Shown here: in pieces, positions 18,388 through 27,128 of the stretch
How the letters are laid out: every line of letters starts with the position of its first letter
Position numbering within the stretch: position 1 is the stretch's first letter
Origin: Lachnoclostridium sp. An169
Lineage (GTDB): Bacteria; Bacillota; Clostridia; Lachnospirales; Lachnospiraceae
DNA length: 64,000 nucleotides
Assembly: GCF_002160525.1 (NCBI RefSeq)
Contig: NZ_NFKT01000002.1
Coordinates: forward strand, 62,001 to 126,000
Direction of reading: 5' to 3'
Position numbers and translations under genes: made by a program
Notes under the pieces: generated by a model
The model's input: only the letters and a program-made list of their open reading frames with translations
Database searches by the model: none
Told to the model about the DNA's origin: nothing

Positions 18388-19431
18388 ATGAAGAAAGATA
18401 TCCGGTCTATGGACTATGAAGAACTGAATACGGAGATACAGAATCTGGGAGAGAAATCTTTCCGGGCACGGCAGATCTACGAGTGGCTCCATGTAAAGCT
18501 TGCAGGAGATTTTGAAGAGATGACGAATCTCTCCAAGGCACTCCGCGCACGCCTGGAAGAGTCGTATGAGATCCTTCCCGTGGAGATGCTGGAAAGGCAG
18601 ATCTCGAAGATCGACGGGACCAACAAGTTCCTCTTCCGTCTGCACGATGGGAACGTGGTGGAGAGCGTGCTGATGTACTATAAGCACGGCAACTCCGTAT
18701 GCATTTCCTCCCAGGCGGGATGCCGGATGGGATGCGCCTTCTGCGCCTCCACCATCGGCGGGCTGAAACGGAATCTTACAGCCTCGGAAATGTTGGGGCA
18801 GGTCTACCAGATCCAGAAGATCAGCGGGGAGCGGGTATCCAATGTGGTGATTATGGGAACCGGCGAACCTCTGGATAATTACGATAATTTCCTCAGATTC
18901 GTCCGCATGCTCACGGATGAGCACGGCCTTCACATCAGCCAGAGAAATGTAACCGTCTCCACCTGCGGCATTGTCCCGAAGATCCGGGCGCTGGCGGACG
19001 AGAAGCTTCAGATCACCCTGGCTCTTTCCCTCCACGGCTCCACCCAGGAAAAGCGGAGAAAACTGATGCCGGTGGCAAACAAATACGACCTTGCGGAGGT
19101 GCTGGCAGCCTGTGACGAATATTTTGAGAAGACCGGGCGCCGCGTCACTTTCGAGTACAGTCTGGTGCACGGGGTAAACGACACGCCGGAGGATGTCCGC
19201 GAGCTGACTGCGATCTTAAAACCCCGGAGCTGCCACCTCAATCTGATCCCGGTGAACCCGGTCCGGGAGAGAAATTTTGTACGCCCGGACAGGAAAAATG
19301 CCCTGAATTTCAAAAATAATCTTGAAAAAAGCGGAATAAATGTTACTATAAGAAGGGAAATGGGCTCTGATATCGACGGAGCCTGTGGACAGCTCAGACT
19401 CCGCTATGCGGATGCTGAAACGGATCAATGA
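18388..19431 (+). CDS. rlmN: dual-specificity RNA methyltransferase RlmN
   Basis: A 347-residue radical-SAM enzyme that makes 2-methyladenosine at A2503 of 23S rRNA and A37 of tRNAs. The cluster motif CRMGCAFC is at residues 112-119, and the two methyl-transfer cysteines are expected in the STCGIVPK region and near the C-terminus (DGACGQL). Its end overlaps the region upstream of the phosphatase gene, and the order rsmB-rlmN-stp-prkC is conserved in Firmicutes. Confidence 0.96.
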   Translation: MKKDIRSMDYEELNTEIQNLGEKSFRARQIYEWLHVKLAGDFEEMTNLSKALRARLEESYEILPVEMLERQISKIDGTNKFLFRLHDGNVVESVLMYYKHGNSVCISSQAGCRMGCAFCASTIGGLKRNLTASEMLGQVYQIQKISGERVSNVVIMGTGEPLDNYDNFLRFVRMLTDEHGLHISQRNVTVSTCGIVPKIRALADEKLQITLALSLHGSTQEKRRKLMPVANKYDLAEVLAACDEYFEKTGRRVTFEYSLVHGVNDTPEDVRELTAILKPRSCHLNLIPVNPVRERNFVRPDRKNALNFKNNLEKSGINVTIRREMGSDIDGACGQLRLRYADAETDQ

Positions 19432-19450
19432 CGGAGATAAGGAGAAGATT

Positions 19451-20194
19451 ATGAGGACATTTTCAATTACAGACGTAGGAATGGTACGACAGGTGAATCA
19501 GGATTATGTCTATACGACGGACCGGCCGCTCGGCATTCTCCGGAACCTCTTCGTCGTGGCAGACGGTATGGGCGGACATCAGGCAGGAGACTATGCTTCC
19601 AAATATACGGTGGAAGTCTTAAAACGCGAGCTGAAAAAGAGCGAGGGCGAGGACGTGGAGAAGGTGCTTGTGGGCGCCATCAAGACCGCAAACCGGGAGA
19701 TTATCCGGGAGGCTTCCAAAGATGTGCATCTCAAAGGGATGGGCACCACCGTGGTGGCGGCGACCATCATCAACCAGATGATGTATTTCGCCAATGTGGG
19801 GGACAGCCGCCTCTATCTGATCAATCAGGGGATCCAGCAGCTGACGAAGGACCACTCCCTTGTGGAGGAGATGGTGAGGCTGGGAGGAATCAAGCCGGAG
19901 GAGGCAAAGCATCATCCGGACAAGAACATCATCACCAGGGCCATCGGCGCAAAGGCGGACGTGGATGTTGACTTTTATGAGCACCGTCTGAAAAGGGGAG
20001 ACATCATACTGATGTGTACGGACGGACTGAGCAATATGGTGGAGGACGAGGAACTCTTCCACATCGTGCAGGGAGGAAGGGATATTGTAGAATCAGCGCA
20101 GGCGCTGGTGGAAGCCGCGAAGGAGAACGGCGGTACGGACAACATCGGTGTTGTTCTGGTGGAACCGTTTGCGGATGAGGAGAGTGTATTATGA
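19451..20194 (+). CDS. stp: PP2C-type serine/threonine protein phosphatase (Stp/PrpC)
   Basis: A 247-residue PPM-family phosphatase. Metal-binding aspartates are visible in VNQDYVY (D18) and VADGMGGH (D38), with later DGLSN and GGTDNIGVV motifs complete. It removes phosphates added by the partner kinase PrkC, encoded immediately downstream with an ATGA overlap. The ATG at 19451 follows GGAGA and fits the family N-terminus (MRTFSITDVGMVRQ). An in-frame ATG at 19385 lies inside rlmN. Confidence 0.95.
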   Translation: MRTFSITDVGMVRQVNQDYVYTTDRPLGILRNLFVVADGMGGHQAGDYASKYTVEVLKRELKKSEGEDVEKVLVGAIKTANREIIREASKDVHLKGMGTTVVAATIINQMMYFANVGDSRLYLINQGIQQLTKDHSLVEEMVRLGGIKPEEAKHHPDKNIITRAIGAKADVDVDFYEHRLKRGDIILMCTDGLSNMVEDEELFHIVQGGRDIVESAQALVEAAKENGGTDNIGVVLVEPFADEESVL

Positions 20195-22344
20195 TCAAGG
20201 AAGGCGTATTTTTAGGGAAGAGATATGAGATACTGGGACGGATCGGTTCCGGCGGTATGGCGGATGTCTACAAGGGCAAAGACCATAAGCTGAACCGGTA
20301 CGTGGCGATAAAAGTGCTGAAAAGTGATTACCGCACGGACAAGGTGTTTATCCAGAAGTTTTTAAGCGAGGCACAGGCTGCGGCAGGCCTGATGCACCCA
20401 AACGTGGTAAATGTCTACGATGTGGGCCAGGACCGGGGGCTTTACTATATGGTAATGGAACTGGTCGAGGGAATCACGCTGAAAGATTATATTGAGAAGA
20501 AAGGAAAGCTTTCAGCGAAGGAGACGATCAGCATCTCGATTCAGATGGTGACAGGACTCCAGGCAGCTCACAACCAGCATATCATACACCGGGATATCAA
20601 ACCCCAGAACATTATTATTTCAAAAGAAGGAAAAGTAAAGGTAACAGATTTCGGAATTGCCCGTGCGACAACGTCCACCCAGACGATCAGCACGAGCGTG
20701 ATGGGATCTGTGCATTATACATCCCCCGAACAGGCAAGGGGCGGAGTCGTGGATCAGAAGAGCGATATCTACTCCGTCGGTATCACCATGTACGAGATGG
20801 TGACAGGACATGTTCCCTTTGACGGGGATTCCACGGTGTCCGTGGCGCTCAAGCATCTGCAGGAGGAGATCAAGTCTCCGGCGGAGGAAGTGCCGGATAT
20901 TCCGTACAGCCTGGAATGTATTATTATGAAATGTACCCAGAAGAACCCGGAGCGCAGATATCACGACTGCGAATCTCTTCTTCTGGATCTGAAGCGGTCC
21001 CTGGTGGATCCGGACGGCGATTTCGTTGTCACGGGAGGCGCTGCAGCGGCGTCAGCCGGGAATTCAGACCGCACGGTGGTCATGTCAACGGAGGAACTCT
21101 CCGAGCTTCAGAAGCGCAGCCATCTGAATGATGATGACGATTATGATGAGGATGAAGATTCCGACTACGACGAAGAGGAAGACGGCGACGACTATGACGA
21201 GGATGAGGACGACAGAAGGGAGAGGGTGAACCGGAGCCGCAGCAGAGGGCGCGGAAGAAATGACGTGAATCCCGACACCAGGAAAGTCATGCGGATTCTG
21301 ATGATCGTGGCAGGTGTCGTGATCGCCCTTCTCGTGATCTTCCTTGTGGCAAATGCTTTCGGCGCGTTCAGTACACCGGGACTTGCCACCAAGCAGGAAG
21401 AAGAACAGGTGGATGTGCCGGATCTCCGCGGCATGACCGTGGAGGAAGCGAACGATTATCTGAAGGAGAACCGCGATACCTATCCGGTCGGTATCCGGCA
21501 GAACGGAACGATGCCTTCCAGCGAGTATAAGGAAGGACAGATCATGTCCCAGGATCCCACACCCGGGGAGAAAGTCGATGCAAACACTACGATCTATGTG
21601 GTGGTCAGCTCCGGCGAAGAACCCAAGACGGTTAATGTCCCCAACGTGGTCGGAGAGAAAGAAGCGGATGCAGAGCGGATGATCCGGGATGCAAACCTTA
21701 CGGTGGCGAAAGATTCCGACTACAGCTCAGAGTATGAGGCGGGAACGGTAATGTCCTGCTCGCCGGATCAGGGAACGGAAGTAGAGGAAGGCTCCACAGT
21801 TAAGATTGTGGTAAGCCTGGGACAGGAACAGGTGGAAGTGCCGAACCTGAAAAACCAGACGGCGGATGACGCGGCAGGCGCCCTGTCTTCCAGAGGGCTG
21901 AACGGAAATCCGTCTTATGAATACAGCGACAGTGTGGCGGAAGGATATGTAATCTCCCAGGATCCGTCCGCAGGAAGCCATGTGAACCCGGGTACGACGG
22001 TCAGCTATGTGGTGAGCCGGGGACCGGAAAATGTGACAGTTCCCAATGTGATCGGCGCGGACAGCGAGTCGGCGGAGGAAGACCTTTTAGCTGCGGGACT
22101 CAAACCGGTATATGCCGGCTACGAGACAAGTAGCAGACCGGCGGACCAGGTATGCCGGCTGTCCTATGATCCGGGAACTTCCGTGGCACCGGGTACGACG
22201 GTGCGCTACTGGATCAGCAGCGGTCCGGAGACAGGCGGCTCAGGCGGTTCCGGGAATACCGGAGACGGCGGTTCCGGAAGTGATTCAGATAATACCGGAG
22301 GCTCCGACGGGGAGAACACCGGAAGCGGGAGTCAGCAGGAATGA
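20191..22344 (+). CDS. prkC: PASTA-domain serine/threonine kinase PrkC/StkP
   Basis: A 717-residue membrane kinase that senses peptidoglycan fragments and phosphorylates cell-wall, translation and metabolic proteins. The kinase domain (1-275) has the Gly loop GSGGMADVY, K41, HRD at 133-135 and DFG at 153-155. A cytosolic linker at about 311-345 is almost purely Asp/Glu/Tyr and is followed by an Arg-rich patch (RSRSRGRGR). One transmembrane helix lies at about 366-392, then four PASTA repeats, each opening with a motif such as VPNVVG, and a Gly/Ser/Asn-rich tail of about 45 residues. The acidic linker and tail are unusual additions. Confidence 0.96.
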   Translation: MIKEGVFLGKRYEILGRIGSGGMADVYKGKDHKLNRYVAIKVLKSDYRTDKVFIQKFLSEAQAAAGLMHPNVVNVYDVGQDRGLYYMVMELVEGITLKDYIEKKGKLSAKETISISIQMVTGLQAAHNQHIIHRDIKPQNIIISKEGKVKVTDFGIARATTSTQTISTSVMGSVHYTSPEQARGGVVDQKSDIYSVGITMYEMVTGHVPFDGDSTVSVALKHLQEEIKSPAEEVPDIPYSLECIIMKCTQKNPERRYHDCESLLLDLKRSLVDPDGDFVVTGGAAAASAGNSDRTVVMSTEELSELQKRSHLNDDDDYDEDEDSDYDEEEDGDDYDEDEDDRRERVNRSRSRGRGRNDVNPDTRKVMRILMIVAGVVIALLVIFLVANAFGAFSTPGLATKQEEEQVDVPDLRGMTVEEANDYLKENRDTYPVGIRQNGTMPSSEYKEGQIMSQDPTPGEKVDANTTIYVVVSSGEEPKTVNVPNVVGEKEADAERMIRDANLTVAKDSDYSSEYEAGTVMSCSPDQGTEVEEGSTVKIVVSLGQEQVEVPNLKNQTADDAAGALSSRGLNGNPSYEYSDSVAEGYVISQDPSAGSHVNPGTTVSYVVSRGPENVTVPNVIGADSESAEEDLLAAGLKPVYAGYETSSRPADQVCRLSYDPGTSVAPGTTVRYWISSGPETGGSGGSGNTGDGGSGSDSDNTGGSDGENTGSGSQQE

Positions 22345-23243
22345 CCGGAGCGGACGATCGTATGATACAGGGGAAAATTGTAAAAGGAATTGCCGGATTC
22401 TACTACGTCCACGTAGTGGAATCCGGTGTTTATGAGTGTAAGGCAAAAGGAATCTTCCGCAAAGACGGGATCAAGCCTCTTGTGGGAGACAATGTGGAGA
22501 TCGAGATCCTGGATGAGAAGGACATGGAAGGAAACATTACGGAGATCCTTCCCAGGAAAAATGAACTGATCCGCCCGGCAGTGGCGAATATCGATCAGGC
22601 GCTTGTGGTGTTTGCGGTGAAAGAGCCGGACCCCCATTTCAATCTTCTGGACCGTTTCCTGGTCATGATGGAGAGCAAGGGTATCCCGGCGGTTCTCTGT
22701 TTTAACAAGGCGGATGACGGCCGTGAGGAACAGGCGGAGGAACTGCGGCGCATCTATGAAGGCTGCGGCTGCACGGTACTCTTTACCAGTGCAAAGGAAG
22801 AGAAAAACATTGAGGAGCTGTCGGCTCTTCTGAAAGGGAAGACAACTGCCATCGCCGGGCCTTCCGGCGTGGGGAAATCATCTCTGATCAATCTGCTTCA
22901 GGATGAGGTCAGGATGGAGACGGGAAGCATCAGCCGGAAGATTGCAAGGGGAAAACATACAACCCGCCACGCCGAGCTGATTGTGATCGGCGATGACTCC
23001 TATATTATGGATACGCCGGGATTCAGTTCCCTCTATGTCAATGATTTTGAGAAGGAGGAACTGAAATATTACTTCCCGGAGTTTGCCCCCTATGAGGGAA
23101 AGTGCCGGTTCCACGGCTGCGATCACATCCATGAGCCGGGATGTGCGGTGAAAGAAGCGGTGGAAGAAGGCAGAATACATAAGATCCGGTATGCGGACTA
23201 TGAGGAGATGTACCGGGAACTGAAGGAAAGAAAGAGGTATTAG
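22341..23243 (+). CDS. rsgA: ribosome small subunit-dependent GTPase RsgA
   Basis: A 300-residue circularly permuted GTPase that helps mature the 30S subunit. An N-terminal OB fold comes first, then NKAD (G4) before the P-loop GPSGVGKSSL near residue 172 and DTPGF near 223, the diagnostic permuted order. A zinc knuckle (C, HGCDH, GC) closes the GTPase part. The ATG at 22341 overlaps the prkC stop. An ATG at 22362 (MIQGKIVKGI) better fits the family N-terminus, so the true start may be seven codons later. Confidence 0.95.
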   Translation: MTGADDRMIQGKIVKGIAGFYYVHVVESGVYECKAKGIFRKDGIKPLVGDNVEIEILDEKDMEGNITEILPRKNELIRPAVANIDQALVVFAVKEPDPHFNLLDRFLVMMESKGIPAVLCFNKADDGREEQAEELRRIYEGCGCTVLFTSAKEEKNIEELSALLKGKTTAIAGPSGVGKSSLINLLQDEVRMETGSISRKIARGKHTTRHAELIVIGDDSYIMDTPGFSSLYVNDFEKEELKYYFPEFAPYEGKCRFHGCDHIHEPGCAVKEAVEEGRIHKIRYADYEEMYRELKERKRY

Positions 23244-23245
23244 GA

Positions 23246-23908
23246 ATGAAAATGATTTTGGCGCCGTCCATACTGTCGGCGGATTTCAGGATTCTTGGAG
23301 AACAGCTCAGAGAGACGGAGCGCGCAGGAGCCGGGTATATCCATTTTGATGTGATGGACGGGATCTTCGTGCCGAGCATTTCTTTCGGAATGCCGGTTCT
23401 TTCCTCCATCCGTGGAACGACCGGCCAGACCATGGACGTGCATCTTATGGTGACAGAGCCGGTCCGGTATGTGGAGGAATTCGCCAGGTGCGGCGCGGAT
23501 ATTATTACGGTCCACCTGGAAGCGTGTGAAGATCCGGGGGCTGCTCTCGACCGGATTCACAGCTGCGGCGTCAGGGCGGGGATTTCCATCAAGCCGGGGA
23601 CTGCCGTGGAGGAGCTGATCCCCTATCTTGACCGGGCGGAGATGTTCCTGATCATGAGCGTTGAGCCGGGCAGAGGCGGTCAGAAGTTTATTCCGGAGTC
23701 GCTGGAACGGATCCGGAAACTCAGAAACCTTCTGGATGAGCGGGGGATTGAAGCCGATATTGAGGTGGACGGCGGAATCTACCACTCCAATGTCGGGGAG
23801 GTCATAGATGCCGGGGCAAATGTGCTTGTCTCCGGCTCGGGAGTGTTTAACGGGGATGTAGAAAAGAATACAGCAGATTTTATGGAGATATTGAGAAGAT
23901 ATGAGTAA
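23246..23908 (+). CDS. rpe: ribulose-phosphate 3-epimerase
   Basis: A 220-residue TIM-barrel enzyme of the pentose phosphate pathway interconverting ribulose-5-P and xylulose-5-P. Metal-binding residues are visible: H33 and D35 (YIHFDVMDG), H66 (DVHLMV) and the Asp of VDGGI near 174. It starts two bases after rsgA and its stop overlaps the thiN start. Confidence 0.96.
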   Translation: MKMILAPSILSADFRILGEQLRETERAGAGYIHFDVMDGIFVPSISFGMPVLSSIRGTTGQTMDVHLMVTEPVRYVEEFARCGADIITVHLEACEDPGAALDRIHSCGVRAGISIKPGTAVEELIPYLDRAEMFLIMSVEPGRGGQKFIPESLERIRKLRNLLDERGIEADIEVDGGIYHSNVGEVIDAGANVLVSGSGVFNGDVEKNTADFMEILRRYE

Positions 23909-24554
23909 AAGAACTGTAATTGTAAGCGGAGGTATGCTGGAGGAGGATTTTGTCCTCCCGATTTTGAAAAGCGAGGACACAGAGTTTGTCATCGGCGTGG
24001 ACCGGGGACTTGTTTTCCTTTATGAGCACGGGATCCGCCCGGACTACATCGTAGGGGATTTTGACAGTGTCCCCCGCAAGCTTGTAAACTATTACCGGGA
24101 AGAACTGGATGTGCCGATAAGGGAGTTTAATCCGGTCAAAGATGCTTCCGATACGGAGATCGCCCTGCGGCTCTGCATCGGTTTGAGAAGACGTGAAATC
24201 TGGATTCTCGGGGGAACCGGCAACCGGATCGACCACCTGTGGGCGAACGTGCAGTGCCTGCAGATCGCACTGGACGCCGGTGTGGAGGCCCGTATCGTGG
24301 ACAGCCACAATCAGATCCGCCTTCTGGACAGAGGGATCACGCTGAAAAGAGAAGAGGCATTCGGCCCCTTTTTCTCACTGTTTCCCCTGGAACTTCCGGT
24401 GGAGGATTTCAATATCAAAGGAGCCAAGTATCCCCTTAAGAACCATATACTCAGACCCTGTGACAGTCTCTGTGTGAGCAATGAGTTCGAAGCGGATGAG
24501 GTGGAGATCTCATTCGTGTACGGGCATGTGATCCTCATGGAGACGAGGGACTGA
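23901..24554 (+). CDS. thiN: thiamine diphosphokinase
   Basis: A 217-residue TPK-family enzyme that pyrophosphorylates thiamine to the active cofactor. Typical motifs are DRGLVFLYEHG, DYIVGDFDS, DASDTEIAL and GGTGNRIDH, followed by the beta-rich thiamine-binding domain. It overlaps rpe by eight bases. The next genes include a TPP enzyme, pyruvate:ferredoxin oxidoreductase, but no TPP riboswitch was seen. Confidence 0.94.
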   Translation: MSKRTVIVSGGMLEEDFVLPILKSEDTEFVIGVDRGLVFLYEHGIRPDYIVGDFDSVPRKLVNYYREELDVPIREFNPVKDASDTEIALRLCIGLRRREIWILGGTGNRIDHLWANVQCLQIALDAGVEARIVDSHNQIRLLDRGITLKREEAFGPFFSLFPLELPVEDFNIKGAKYPLKNHILRPCDSLCVSNEFEADEVEISFVYGHVILMETRD

Positions 24555-24606
24555 GAAAAATAACGGAGCTGAGGCGCGAAATAATATACAAGGAGAGTTA
24601 ATTCAT

Positions 24607-25704
24607 ATGAAGCTGGGAATCGTCGGATTACCAAATGTAGGAAAAAGTACACTGTTTAATTCACTGACAAAGGCGGGAGCAGAGTCGGCAAACTATCCGT
24701 TCTGTACCATCGACCCCAATGTGGGCGTGGTTGCGGTGCCGGACGAGCGGCTCAATGTTCTCGGAGAGATGTACCACACGAAAAAAATCATACCGGCAAC
24801 CATTGAGTTTGTCGATATTGCAGGTCTGGTGAAAGGGGCTTCCAAAGGGGAAGGCCTGGGGAACCAGTTTCTTGCAAATATCCGCGAGGTGGACGCCATT
24901 GTCCATGTTGTGAGATGCTTTGAGAACAGCAATATCGTCCATGTGGACGGAAGCATCGACCCTATGCGTGATATCGAGACCATCAATCTGGAGCTGATTT
25001 TCTCCGATCTGGAGATTCTGGAGAGAAGAATCGCCAAGACAGTCAAACTTTCCCGCAATGACAAGACAGCGGCGAAAGAGCTGGATCTGCTCAACCGGAT
25101 CAAGGCTCATCTGGAGGACAACAAACTGGCGAAGACCTTCACTACAGACGATGAGGACGAGCAGGCGTGGCTTGCAGGCTACAACCTTCTGACCGCAAAA
25201 CCGGTGATCTTCGCGGCAAATGTCTCCGAGGATGACCTTGCGGATGACGGCGCATCCAATGCGGGCGTTCAGGCAGTGCGCGAGTACGCACAGAAGGAGG
25301 ACTGCGAAGTATTTGTCGTGTGCGCGGAGATCGAGGAAGAGATTTCCGAACTGGACGATGAGGAGAAGAAGATGTTCCTGGATGATCTGGGATTAAAGGA
25401 GTCGGGCCTTGAAAAACTGATCCGCGCAAGCTATCATCTTCTCGGACTGATCAGCTACCTGACCGCAGGAGAGCCGGAAGTCAGGGCGTGGACGATCACG
25501 AAAGGCACGAAGGCACCTCAGGCGGCGGGCAAGATCCACTCCGATTTCGAGCGCGGATTTATCCGTGCCGAGGTGGTGAGCTATGACGATCTGATCGCCT
25601 GCGGTTCCCACACGGCGGCGAAGGAGAAAGGCCTGATCCGCCTGGAAGGAAAAGACTATGTTGTGCAGGACGGCGATATCATGCTGTTCCGGTTCAATGT
25701 GTAG
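24607..25704 (+). CDS. ychF: redox-regulated ATPase YchF (OLA1/Obg-like)
   Basis: A 365-residue Obg-family P-loop ATPase that binds ribosomes and is linked to oxidative stress. The P-loop GLPNVGKST is at residues 6-14, [10 protein letters not shown] near 70, and the G4 region is NVSE, as expected for the ATP-specific YchF branch. The C-terminal TGS domain ([17 protein letters not shown]) is complete. A GGAGAG site precedes the ATG. Confidence 0.96.
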   Translation: MKLGIVGLPNVGKSTLFNSLTKAGAESANYPFCTIDPNVGVVAVPDERLNVLGEMYHTKKIIPATIEFVDIAGLVKGASKGEGLGNQFLANIREVDAIVHVVRCFENSNIVHVDGSIDPMRDIETINLELIFSDLEILERRIAKTVKLSRNDKTAAKELDLLNRIKAHLEDNKLAKTFTTDDEDEQAWLAGYNLLTAKPVIFAANVSEDDLADDGASNAGVQAVREYAQKEDCEVFVVCAEIEEEISELDDEEKKMFLDDLGLKESGLEKLIRASYHLLGLISYLTAGEPEVRAWTITKGTKAPQAAGKIHSDFERGFIRAEVVSYDDLIACGSHTAAKEKGLIRLEGKDYVVQDGDIMLFRFNV

Positions 25705-25745
25705 GAAAAGCATGTGGGGGAAAATAACAGAAGGGAGCTTACAGC

Positions 25746-26705
25746 ATGCATTACGATATCAGTTTCCCGAATCTGGGAATCTATCTGAATCATGTTGGGA
25801 AAAATATTGATGTTTTCGGCTTTACTATAGCCTATTACGGAATCATTATCGGCTGTGCGATCCTCATCGGATTCTGGATCGCCATATCCGAGGCAAAACG
25901 GACCCGGCAGAATCCGGAAGACTATCTGGATATGGGGATTATCGGCGTTATCTGCGGCATTGTGGGGGCAAGGCTGTATTTCGTCATATTTTCCTGGGAT
26001 CTGTACAAGGACAATCTGCTGGATATCTTCAATCTCCGTGAGGGCGGCCTGGCCATCTACGGCGGTGTGATCGGCGCGGTGATCGCGGTCTTTGTCCTTG
26101 CAAGAGTGAAGAAACTTTCCGCCTTTCAGATTCTCGACACAGTGGCTCCGGCGATTCTCAACGGACAGATGCTGGGGCGTTGGGGAAATTTCTTCAACCG
26201 GGAAGCTTTCGGCGAGTATACAGACGGGCTTTTCGCCATGCGTCTGCCCCTTGATGCGGTTCGCTCCGGCGACGTGACGGAACTGATGCGGGAGCATATG
26301 CAGGTAATCGACGGGGTGAGTTATATTCAGGTGCATCCCACGTTTCTCTATGAATCCATATGGTGCTGTATCCTGCTGATTATTCTTTTCGCTTACAAAA
26401 GCCATAAAAAATATCAGGGGGAAGTGTTCCTTCTCTATATCTTCGGATACGCTCTCGGCAGAGTGTGGATTGAAGGGCTGCGCACTGACCAACTCCTGAT
26501 CCCGGGAATCGGACTTCCGGTGTCACAGGTGCTCGCGGGATGTAGCGTGATCTTTGCCGGCATCGCGCTGCTCTATCTCAGGAAGAACCATAAGCGCCTG
26601 CCCATGATGAAGACCGTCAGGCAGTACGAACCAATGCCGGATACGATTGAGGGGAAGAAGCCGCCGAAAAAGAAGGACAGGATCTTCAGGTTTAAAGATA
26701 AATAG
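25746..26705 (+). CDS. lgt: prolipoprotein diacylglyceryl transferase Lgt
   Basis: A 319-residue integral membrane enzyme, about seven helices, that transfers diacylglycerol to the lipobox cysteine of prolipoproteins. The Lgt signature GRWGNFFNREAFG lies near residue 144, and GGLAIYGGVIGA and the late ALGRVWIEGLRTDQL are present. The C-terminal cytosolic tail is Lys-rich (KKPPKKKDRIFRFK). It is the last gene before a noncoding gap. Confidence 0.95.
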   Translation: MHYDISFPNLGIYLNHVGKNIDVFGFTIAYYGIIIGCAILIGFWIAISEAKRTRQNPEDYLDMGIIGVICGIVGARLYFVIFSWDLYKDNLLDIFNLREGGLAIYGGVIGAVIAVFVLARVKKLSAFQILDTVAPAILNGQMLGRWGNFFNREAFGEYTDGLFAMRLPLDAVRSGDVTELMREHMQVIDGVSYIQVHPTFLYESIWCCILLIILFAYKSHKKYQGEVFLLYIFGYALGRVWIEGLRTDQLLIPGIGLPVSQVLAGCSVIFAGIALLYLRKNHKRLPMMKTVRQYEPMPDTIEGKKPPKKKDRIFRFKDK

Positions 26706-26751
26706 GATGAATGATGCGTGTGTAAATGCCGCGAAACACAACGGTCTCGCA

Positions 26752-26837
26752 AAAGTTCTTCGCAAAATGCGCAGGATACGCATGAAAGTCCTTCGCAAAA
26801 TGTGCGGGATACACACAAAAGTCCTTCGAAAAATGTG
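26752..26837. repeat. 33-nt tandem repeat, about 2.6 copies
   Basis: Unit 1 (26752-26784), unit 2 (26785-26817) and a partial unit 3 (26818-26837) share the core AAAGTCCTTCGCAAAATG followed by a GGATAC segment. Units 1 and 2 differ at six or seven positions. The third copy runs into an inverted repeat centred near 26834. Confidence 0.85.
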
Positions 26838-26874
26838 ATTCGAAGTTGTGGTTTGGTAAAAAAATGCATATAAT

Positions 26875-26919
26875 AAAGACATCAGATGGACAATCAGTCT
26901 TTCAGGTGTCTTTTTTATT
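26875..26919 (+). terminator. probable intrinsic terminator downstream of lgt
   Basis: AGACATCAGA (26877-26886) pairs with TCAGGTGTCT (26902-26911) apart from one mismatch and one wobble pair, followed by a run of six T. Confidence 0.6.
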
Positions 26920-27042
26920 TCTCCGCTGTTTTTCATACACGCCAGTAACCAGGCAGCACAGAACGTCCCTGCCGGAACCCCGCTGTGTATAAAAACACCC
27001 CTCCCTGCACCTCAAAATATACAAAAAACCGACCGCTCTCTA

Positions 27043-27071
27043 TAGACTTTTGACATTTTTGGCGATATAAT
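27043..27071 (+). promoter_or_regulatory. candidate sigma-A promoter of pyruvate:ferredoxin oxidoreductase
   Basis: A perfect TATAAT (27066-27071) has TAGACT (27043-27048) 17 bases upstream. A TTGACA at 27050 is too close to serve as its -35. A strong AAGGAGGA ribosome site follows. Confidence 0.6.
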
Positions 27072-27128
27072 AAAAACACATGCGAAGATTTTTATTTTCT
27101 AATGTAAAACTTAAGGAGGAACAAAAAA

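Larger units (their letters stand above)
26706..27128. other. 423-base noncoding gap between lgt and the pyruvate oxidoreductase gene
   Basis: Contents in order: a 33-nt tandem repeat (26752-26837), a small inverted repeat CTTCGAA/TTCGAAG (26824-26845), a TATAAT box at 26869 preceded by a poor TTGTGG, a hairpin with a T-run (26875-26919), about 120 bases where I see nothing definite, then the promoter and leader of the next gene. Short reading frames cross the repeats on both strands because the period is a multiple of three, but none has a convincing ribosome site. Confidence 0.7.

Noticed and set aside
26523..26936. Minus-strand reading frame of 137 codons across the lgt end and the 33-nt repeats
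   Set aside because: It overlaps the lgt coding region, has no ribosome site, and its repetitive Phe/Cys/Arg-rich composition only reflects the tandem repeat.
27050..27055. TTGACA at 27050 as -35 of the oxidoreductase promoter
   Set aside because: Only ten bases separate it from the TATAAT box, so the weaker TAGACT at 27043 with 17-base spacing was preferred.
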